NCBI GenBank assembly: GCA_036346355.1
Contig: CM070572.1
Location: forward strand, 38,353,944 to 38,417,943
From: Rhipidocladum racemiflorum
Lineage: Eukaryota > Streptophyta > Magnoliopsida > Poales > Poaceae
DNA: 64,000 nt
Reading direction: 5' to 3'
Shown here: positions 56,833-64,000 of the stretch, in pieces
How positions within the stretch are numbered: the stretch's first letter is position 1
Layout of the letters: the number at the start of each line of letters is the position of its first letter
Program-made: the position numbers and the translations under genes
The notes under the pieces: generated by a model
Told to the model about the DNA's origin: nothing
Database searches by the model: none
Seen by the model: only the letters and a program-made list of their open reading frames with translations

Positions 56833-59640
56833 ATGGCCTCCGGCGCCGGCGATCAGCAGGCCTCGGCGCAGGCGGAGATGGAGGTGGAGGAGGCGGAGCG
56901 GTGTCTGGACCTGACGAGCTGCCAGCTGCACGATCTGACCGAGGTGGAGATCCCGCCCACCCTGGAGGAGCTCGACCTCACGGCCAACCGCCTCGCCGCG
57001 GTCGATCCCCGCATCGGCCACCTCCCCGGCCTCCGCAATCTCTCCTTCCGCCAGAACCTCCTCGACGACGACGCCGTCGCGCCCCTCTCCACCTGGGAGG
57101 CCATCGCGGGGTTACAGGTGATTGGTCTCTCAGTTGACAACCTAAGCCTTTGGGAATGTGTGGCTGCGAGACTCTCTGGGGTTGGCGTGATCGTCATGTG
57201 CTTATTTCTGCAATTTTATGCTTGTGTTAATTATTTTCCTTTTATGATAATTTGGAGGCCATCATATCCGCTGGAGGCATGGTGGCGCTGTACATATAGT
57301 ATCACAAGTAAGAGAAATTTTTGTGGAGAGATGGCTTAAGTGTTTCACTACTGAACTGAGGGGTTGCCATGATCAGAGATAGGTCATCCCTTTACCCTTG
57401 AGTGAGCTTGAGGTTACCATAGCATGTTGTGCTGAATACGTTCCGCACAAGATTCAAAGTGCGTTTTCAGTTTTACTCTTGAACTTATGTGCTACTGCTC
57501 CAATTTTAGTGAGTTGAATTATTCATGTGTTATGATAAAGGAATTTTCTGTACTATGTTTTGCCTTGTCTGGTACCGTAGAAATAGGGAGATGATTTTAT
57601 AAAGCTACCTAAAAAGTATTCCCTATTTCAGGGGTTGGTCCTTAGGGATAACAAGCTTACAAAGATTCCTGATGCCAGCATTTTCAAGAGTCTTTTGGTG
57701 TTCGATGTATCTTTCAATGAGATATCTTCCTTAAGTGGGCTATCCAAGGTTTCCAGCGCACTGAAAGAACTATATGTTTCAAAGAATGAAGTTGCAAAGA
57801 TGGAAGAACTTGAACACTTCCATGCGTTACAAATTCTTGAACTTGGTAGCAACAGATTAAGGGTAAGCCATTTTGGAGTTTTTTTTTAAAAAAAATTGTT
57901 GGTGTTCACTGGAAGTTACCTCCTCTAGCCAGTGAACTTAACCATATCAGATATTCTGATGATGCATGTTGTAGTACAGGACTTATTTATATCCTAGACC
58001 CTAGAGGCTATAGCCCTCTACATTCTTACATGTTCCAATGCATTCCAGGTGATGGAAAATCTCGAAACATTAACAAATCTACAAGAGCTATGGCTGGGAA
58101 GAAACCGAATTCGGACAGTCAACTTATGTGGTTTGAAATCAATAAAAATATTAAGTTTGCAAAGCAACAGGCTGACTTCAATGAATGGGTTTCAAGTACT
58201 ATATCATAACTTCCCCCATTCCCCTGCCTTTCCTAATCGCTACTTGTTAATATATCTGTTGTTCTTTAATTAAGGAATGTGTTGCGCTAGAGGAGCTGTA
58301 CCTCAGCCATAATGGAATCCAAAAGATGGAAGGCCTCTCTACCTTGCAGAACCTTCGTGTTTTAGATGTTTCATCTAACAAGCTAACTGCTATCGAAGAT
58401 ATTGAAACCTTAACCAGGTAACATGATACTATGTGACTGATAGCTTATCATCCTCAGCGCACCAAAATCAGTGCAAAAAAGTCGCAAATATTTTAACTAC
58501 GTAAACAGCTGGGTATAATTATTGGTTCTGACTCTTTCGTTACCATCCTAACTTGATCTGCAGGTTAGAGGACTTGTGGTTGAATGACAACCAAATACCC
58601 TCACTGGATGGGATAGTCTCTGGTTTGGCTGGTTCACGGGAGAAGCTGACAACCATATATCTTGAGCGAAATCCTTGTGTAAGTGTTTCATATCTAATTA
58701 GAAAGTGAGCTTAGAGGTGACATGATCTGTGAACATGTCTTCGATTAGTTATGGCCGGTTACTGTCATAGTGTCATTCATTGCTGTTTTCCCTGTCGTTG
58801 ATGCTTGTATTTTCTTAGAGTTCTTGTTTTATTTTGAACATTGCTATGACAGTATCAGAGTAGTAAACTCCATACTTTTTTGGCCAAAGTTGGTGCATAA
58901 AGTCAACATTAATTGATTAGGGAAGTCTGAAGAATGTGAAGTGTTACTTCCAAAGTAGAAAAACCATCTATATAAATTACTATATGTTTTTCATTACTTT
59001 TCTGTTACACTTGAGTGAGCTATGAGACCTTCTCCACTTAGGACAACATAGCACACTGACGCTTTGCTCTACCACTGATGAATCGGACCACTTATAACCC
59101 TTAATGACTGTCAGGGATTTTTCAACAATTCAGTATCTTCCAAATTCGAAGCACTTCCATTGATTGTGAGTGGAAACTTTTGACACTCATATTCTTTGGC
59201 TCATCACTGGTTTCTCATGGATCTAATGCTGCTTATTTTGTTAGTTCTTTAAAATGTGGTGAAATCTGCGAATTTCACAACTAATAATGTATTTATGGAA
59301 GTATAAAGCTAACAACTAGGATGTTATTGTGGGAAGTTTGTGTACGTCAATTTTCTGACACTATTGAGAATGACGAATGTATGTTGGCGATCAAGGATGT
59401 CTCTCGTGACAGAAATTAACGTCTATTCAGTAGTGTAAAGAGTATTTTGCACTTTGGCCTGCTGCAGCAACCGGATGGCCTTTTCCGCCTGAGATTATCA
59501 ATCTCCAGAGCCCATGTTGAAATTAAATCCTTATTGTCTGCATCTTTTCTTTTTTGCAGGCAAAAATGCCAAACTATTCATCCACATTGAAGAACATATT
59601 TCCAAATCTTGAGCAAATTGATTCAGAGATGCTAGCATGA
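56833..59640 (+). CDS. SDS22-like protein phosphatase 1 regulatory subunit (LRR)
   Basis: Six exons: 56833-57117, 57632-57862, 58049-58195, 58275-58417, 58564-58678 and 59560-59640. All use GT-AG introns and close in frame to 333 residues. After an acidic N-terminus, about eleven leucine-rich repeats of the 22-residue SDS22 type run from about residue 30 to 300. Examples are LEELDLTANRLAAV, LQELWLGRNRIRTV and LEELYLSHNGIQKMEGL. The end NPCAKMPNYSSTLKKIFPNL is the capping motif of the family. SDS22 binds the catalytic subunit of protein phosphatase 1 and guides its activity in nucleus and cytoplasm. The length equals that of the usual plant homologue. The upstream-extended reading frame that begins at 56422 is rejected because it crosses the divergent gene. 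No lesion is visible. Confidence 0.93.
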
Positions 59641-60547
59641 AACCGGCGACTTGTTGGGCATCTGGTGAAGTAGCTCTGGTGCTTCTGGGGATGGAAGAAT
59701 ACGTCAGCAGCCATCCAGTGGAGAACAATTAATTGAAACCCTGGATTAATTTAGCAATGCGACATTTTAGCACCAGTTATCTAGATAATTACACCGGTTT
59801 CGAGTTTCCATGTCTTGTGATTGGATTGATCAGCCAACTTTACTCCCAAGTTCAGCGCTCAAACAAGTTGGTTTCAGCAGATGGTTGAGCCAATAGGATT
59901 CCGTCACAGGGTACATGCTCATGTTACTAGATTCATGATGTTATTTTATTACATTTGCATCTTCTGTAGAGTTGTTGTTTCCCAGATATTTCCCCCCCTT
60001 TGAAACGAGTAACTGATGTCTGTTGACTCCCAAGTTATACAAAGGCAAACATTTGAGAGTTATAATATGTATTTAACATGCGAGGCTTTTATGTCTCGGC
60101 ATGCAACATGCGAAGGGTTCGTAATTGCCTGTTCCTCGTCATCCAGATTGATCAGCATGTCAGCTACTGCGCCGTGGATCAACGTGATGTAATGTACGTA
60201 CTTCATTTAGCCCTCGACAAGTAGACAACACCACGCACAAGAATACACAAGGCAACAAATGTAGGTATCTAGGCACGGCCTACCCAGCGCCTGCTGGGCC
60301 TGTGTGCCGTCGCCACAACACGGCCATGCATGCAAGTATGCAACCGCCTGGGGAGAGTCCAACGCCACCTTCTCCACGTCCTCCGGCGCCGCGCCGCCTG
60401 CGCGGGAGCCATGCATGCCGAGTCGACGACGTAACCACCGATCGCATCGCATGCAGTGCAACCACTTCGCTTCGATCGCGCGGTTGAGTCCACCACGCTT
60501 CCGCCCCCCACCCCTATCGGTTACCGCCACTCGCTACTCAACCGCTC
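59641..60547. other. 3' UTR and intergenic
   Basis: Begins with the 3' UTR of the SDS22-like gene. 60269-60552 is GC-rich with overlapping open frames on both strands, none resembling a known protein. No RNA gene seen. Confidence 0.5.
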
Positions 60548-60553
60548 TATAAG
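60548..60553 (+). promoter_or_regulatory. TATA box of the phytocyanin gene
   Basis: CTATAAG, 167 bp upstream of the ATG, followed by a pyrimidine-rich leader. Confidence 0.55.
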
Positions 60554-60714
60554 TTGTCTCCTCCAACTCGTATCCGTTCTTCTCACTGCGATCACAAGCA
60601 AACCTCGCGCTGGTTCGACGCTTCTCCCAGGTCAAGAAGCGCAGATCTCTTCTTATTGTCCTTCAGAGATCATCAGCGGCGAGCAGAAACGGTCTTAGCG
60701 TTGCTTGATTAGAC

Positions 60715-60754
60715 ATGGCCGCGGCGTCTCTGATCCGTCTCCTCGCGCTCCTCA

Positions 60755-60786
<32 letters not shown>

Positions 60787-61437
60787 TCCTCCCCGGCGGC
60801 GCGGCTGGGGAAGCGGTACAGGGTCGGCGGCCCGGACGGGTGGCGCGTGCCGCCGCCGGAGGACAAAGAGATGTACTACGTCAAGTGGGCGTCGCCCATC
60901 GCCTTCTACGTCGAGGACTCCATCGGTAACTGAACTACACCCACGCGCGTGCGTCAGCTTAATTCCTTGCTTGATTTGCTAGTGATGAACAGAGCTTAAC
61001 TGCTTTTGCTGTGATGATCGGATGAATGCGCGTGCAAACTGGCAGAGTTCGTGTACAGGAACGACTCGGTGATCAAAGTGAGCAAGACGGGGTACTACCA
61101 CTGCAACGAGACGGCGAGCATCGGCGCCGGCGCCGTGCCGCGCGACGGCAGCACCCTCTTCCTCCTCGACGCGCCGGGATACGCCTACTTCGCCAGCGCC
61201 GACCTCGACCATTGCAACAAGGGCGAGAGGCTCGTGCTCAACGTCCTCGCCGGCGAGCCGCCGGCGCCCTCATTGCTGCCGCCAGCGGCAGCGCCGGCAC
61301 AAGCATCGCTGCCGCCCTCGTTTGCGCCGGCACCGGCGCCGTCGACGGAGCATGCAACCGCCGCGGGTGCCTCGTTTTTGGCGTCGTTCGCTCACGCCTT
61401 GGTGTCTACCACCTTGGCGCTGGCCTGTTTGGTCTGA
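60715..61437 (+). CDS. Early nodulin-like protein (phytocyanin domain, probable GPI anchor)
   Basis: Two exons, 60715-60925 and 61046-61437, give 200 residues. 1-26 is a signal peptide with a long Ala/Val core. About 32-138 is the phytocyanin domain (KRYRVGGPDGW ... YYHCNETASI ... HCNKGERLVLNV), with Cys90 and Cys127 placed for the conserved disulfide. The copper-ligand cysteine expected near 120 is replaced (YFASADLDHC), as in early nodulin-like proteins that do not bind copper. 141-170 is Pro/Ala/Ser-rich, suited to arabinogalactan glycosylation. 180-200 is a hydrophobic tail typical of a GPI-anchor signal. The product is expected on the outer face of the plasma membrane. The single phase-1 intron after the first third of the domain is usual for phytocyanins. 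The exact role of this member is unknown. Confidence 0.92.
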
Positions 61438-63565
61438 GAAAACAAATCAATCTAGGAGGTTAATTGATCTGGCCATTAATTAATTGGATCAATTGATTAT
61501 TTACCACAAAGTTGATGGTAATTGATGATCTACTACATCCTTATCTCGCTGACACTTGGGTTCCGAGACCATATATCAGTGAGACAGGGGCTCGATTATC
61601 ATTAACTTTGGGACAAATAATCAAATACCCTAATTAATTAGTACCAGTAGTTTCAGTTTCAGGGTACGTGCGTGTGATGCTTAGTTGATGAGGATTGCAT
61701 CAGTGTCGTTTCGGTTTGTATCGTCGATGGACATCGTCTCATGTCAGTAGCAATAATTTCATTCGGACAGTACTTAATTCCGCCGTTTGACATCACGAAT
61801 TAAGTACTACGTACCCATTTCACTAGCTAGATGAATGCGATCTCATGGTAAAAAATTATGAACGCAATTCCTCATTTCATTAGATGAATTGAATCTATCT
61901 GTTCTGTTGACAGTAATCTCTTTTTCTTTCCCCAGGGGAAACAGCCCAAATACGACATGTAAAATGCAACTACTGGACAAGCGTAATGATCGGAAAAACC
62001 CAAAACATTTAGTTCTTGGTTGGCTGATATATAAATTAAGATTCTAGTTTAAATTTTTGCCCCACCCATGTACGGAGAATGAACCCTATCAAACAACGCC
62101 TTATCGGGCTATTTCACCCAACATTTCATTCAGTTATTGGCTAATATCCTTTCTCAAACAAAACGTTATGGGCCAATTTCGAGAGAAGGCTGCATCGCCG
62201 GTCGGCCTTACTCTGGGCTACTGGTACGCCCGCTTGCCTCATTGCTAGGCCAGCTATTGGTTAGGCCCTGTAGGAAAATATATTAGACAAGGGATAAAAA
62301 TATCTATATATGTTTTAGACATGTTGACGATCAACTTACGAGTACACACGAGTGTATATCGGGGGTACGCAAATGCCGCTATTAAAAAATCGATGATTTG
62401 TTCTCATTTATTTGTACCAGTGATTATTTGCCCCGTGATGCTTTACTGACGTACAGATCTTAGAGCCATACATTAATAATACGTACAGGATAAATGATTA
62501 ATTGTATTAACTAAAACGGAGCAAATGATTAATTCTCCGGGTCAGATTCGGTGGAGCAGCCAGTCGGGGTTGAATGACCTGTAAGCTAGGCATGAACACC
62601 GGTGCTCTCGTCCCTCGCCTCGCTCGGTTCATAAATCCTCGCCGTCATGGTCTGCACCAACCAACGTCCTCGCCTTCTGGATAGATGGTCTCTCTACTCT
62701 TACTCATCTTTAATTCTTCCTCGTCGCTCTATTTTATATTCGACATCATTAAGGTTTTCTAATCATGAAATATTATGTTTATCTCTTAATTTCCGCCATG
62801 GCAAACTGATGAGTTGCTGCTTCGGGGAACCTTTTAATTACTAGCTAGCTCTTCTGGACATATATGCAACGCTTGTTAACGATCCTTGCAAAATCGCCTG
62901 GCTGTTACCGTTAAAGATGAATAAGGAATTGCTTGCTTGTTTTGCATGTTGATGCATGATTTGCACAGAAAAATTTCAGTTCTACCGACTCTCCCGAATT
63001 AATGCTTCTTTTCTTGCGAAATTCAATACTGTTTCCTCGCTAGGGCTTTAATTCAGAGCTCTTTCACGGTAAACAAAATACAATATAGACCATCCGTTCT
63101 TCTCGATCCAATAGACCAAGTTAGCTAGTATTTATTTACACTTCCTCAACGGTAGAGTAGTAGAAATACATTTAATAAATCGATGGCCAGTCTTATTTCT
63201 ACTACCTGCTATCGGTACTATCGATGTAATGCACCTAAAAATTCCTCTTCATTTTGTTTGGCAGAGCTCCAGTTCCACCAGATTCATGAATCTAGTGCTA
63301 TGGATATTAATAGTGTTCTTAGTATATTAATAGTGTTTAGATGGATCATCTTGTTTACATTTTAGAATAAAATATAAACTTAATTCACTTTATTTTAGCC
63401 TACAGGCCGGTTTCGGCTCTGAGATAAAACCAGGATCTGGCACCGAACACCGAGTGAGAACTCCGCGTGTGGTACTGTCTGAATAAGTACACCTGGCATG
63501 GTATCGGCCGCCGCTGATATCCCTGCAGCTAGCTAGGGTCGAATTTTCAGATCTGCCGACCTCGA
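61438..63565. other. Intergenic, no gene seen
   Basis: 3' flank of the phytocyanin gene, then AT-rich DNA. Short ORFs (for example 62057-62248 and 63183-63365) match nothing I recognise. Confidence 0.5.
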
Positions 63566-63850
63566 TCGACAGCTCCTCTTCAAGGCCGTACCTCCACGCA
63601 TGGCTGCATCACCGGTCCAATGAGCGGCGACCTTCCGGTAACTAATGCATGTTTCGGCCCGTAAGACTCGCTCACTGATCACCCGTAGAATGACAGAAAC
63701 CTCCCATCGACAGCTCCTCTTCAAGGCCATACCTCCATGCAATTAATGGCTGCATCGCCGGTCTAACGGGCGGCGACCTTCCGGTAACTAACGAGCGCGC
63801 GTCTCGGCCGTACGACTCGCTCACCGCCGATCACTCGTACGTAGACGAAG
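63566..63850. repeat. Tandem duplication, period about 141 bp
   Basis: 63566-63706 and 63707-about 63850 share TCGACAGCTCCTCTTCAAGG, the segment ATGGCTGCATC, and GGCGACCTTCCGGTAACTAA, with substitutions and small indels. Non-coding. Confidence 0.8.
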
Positions 63851-64000
63851 GACTGAATAAACTGCATACATATGCATGTGTGTCGTTGCGAGTTTGGCGA
63901 TCGATCTGTTCGTACATGGGCGCCGTCGCATGACATGTTTGAAACTCTGCTTGGCCTTTTCGAGGCAGGTGGGCCCGCCCCCCGATTTCGACGAGACGTC

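Noticed and set aside
56422..57339. 305-codon open frame on the + strand
   Set aside because: Only 56833-57117 is coding. Upstream it runs antisense through NFD6-like exon 1 and the promoter, and downstream it reads into intron 1.
60269..60552. Overlapping open frames of 60-110 codons on both strands
   Set aside because: GC-rich upstream DNA of the phytocyanin gene; no recognisable motif and no consistent gene structure.
1..64000. Search by eye for tRNA, rRNA, snoRNA or microRNA genes
   Set aside because: No convincing cloverleaf or conserved RNA motif was recognised; a covariance-model scan would be needed to exclude them.

Overview
The window is nuclear DNA of a flowering plant, almost certainly a grass (Poaceae). 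The reasons are GC-rich first exons beside AT-rich introns, the families of nested LTR retrotransposons, abundant MITEs, and genes that are ordinary in grasses. No rRNA, tRNA, organellar, bacterial or CRISPR sequence was recognised. About two thirds of the window is transposable-element DNA; the genes sit mainly in the right-hand 25 kb.

Layout, left to right. 1-3923: a Gypsy LTR fragment (minus) abutting a decayed Copia pol with its 3' LTR. 3924-5913: gene-free DNA with a MITE and one copy of a dispersed duplication. 5914-17111: a complete 11.2 kb Ty3/Gypsy element of the Tat type on the minus strand, with both LTRs, a 5-bp target duplication, PBS, PPT, a broken gag-pol and an antisense extra ORF; it is inserted in a palindrome-bearing MITE. 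17690-18985: a Pack-MULE-like element carrying a PPPDE/DeSI-like gene fragment. 19040-27870: a decayed Tekay-type chromovirus pol, split by a 3.4 kb solo LTR that is itself split by an inverted 3.1 kb solo LTR. 27871-35040: further LTR and internal retroelement debris. 35051-37010: a truncated NHL-repeat gene whose leader was hit by two hAT elements. 37557-37915: a complete 359-bp TRIM element. 38190-38472: the second copy of the MITE.

Genes. 39762-46890 (minus) is an 18-exon kinesin-14 with a calponin-homology domain. All exon phases close to a 1,250-residue protein, provided that one intron is AT-AC (U12 type) and one is GC-AG. 51292-51837 (plus) is a single-exon DUF1677 protein. 56198-56543 (minus) is a small NFD6-like mitochondrial protein, head to head with 56833-59640 (plus), an SDS22-like leucine-rich-repeat regulator of protein phosphatase 1. 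60715-61437 (plus) is an early-nodulin-like phytocyanin with a probable GPI anchor.

The genes are independent plant transcription units, not an operon or pathway; only the NFD6/SDS22 pair shows a shared regulatory region. I found no clear new biological system. The points most worth checking are the kinesin's minor-class intron and its internally expanded coiled coil, the gene-fragment capture, the nested solo LTRs, and the gene pair sharing a 289-bp promoter with site II and telo-box motifs.
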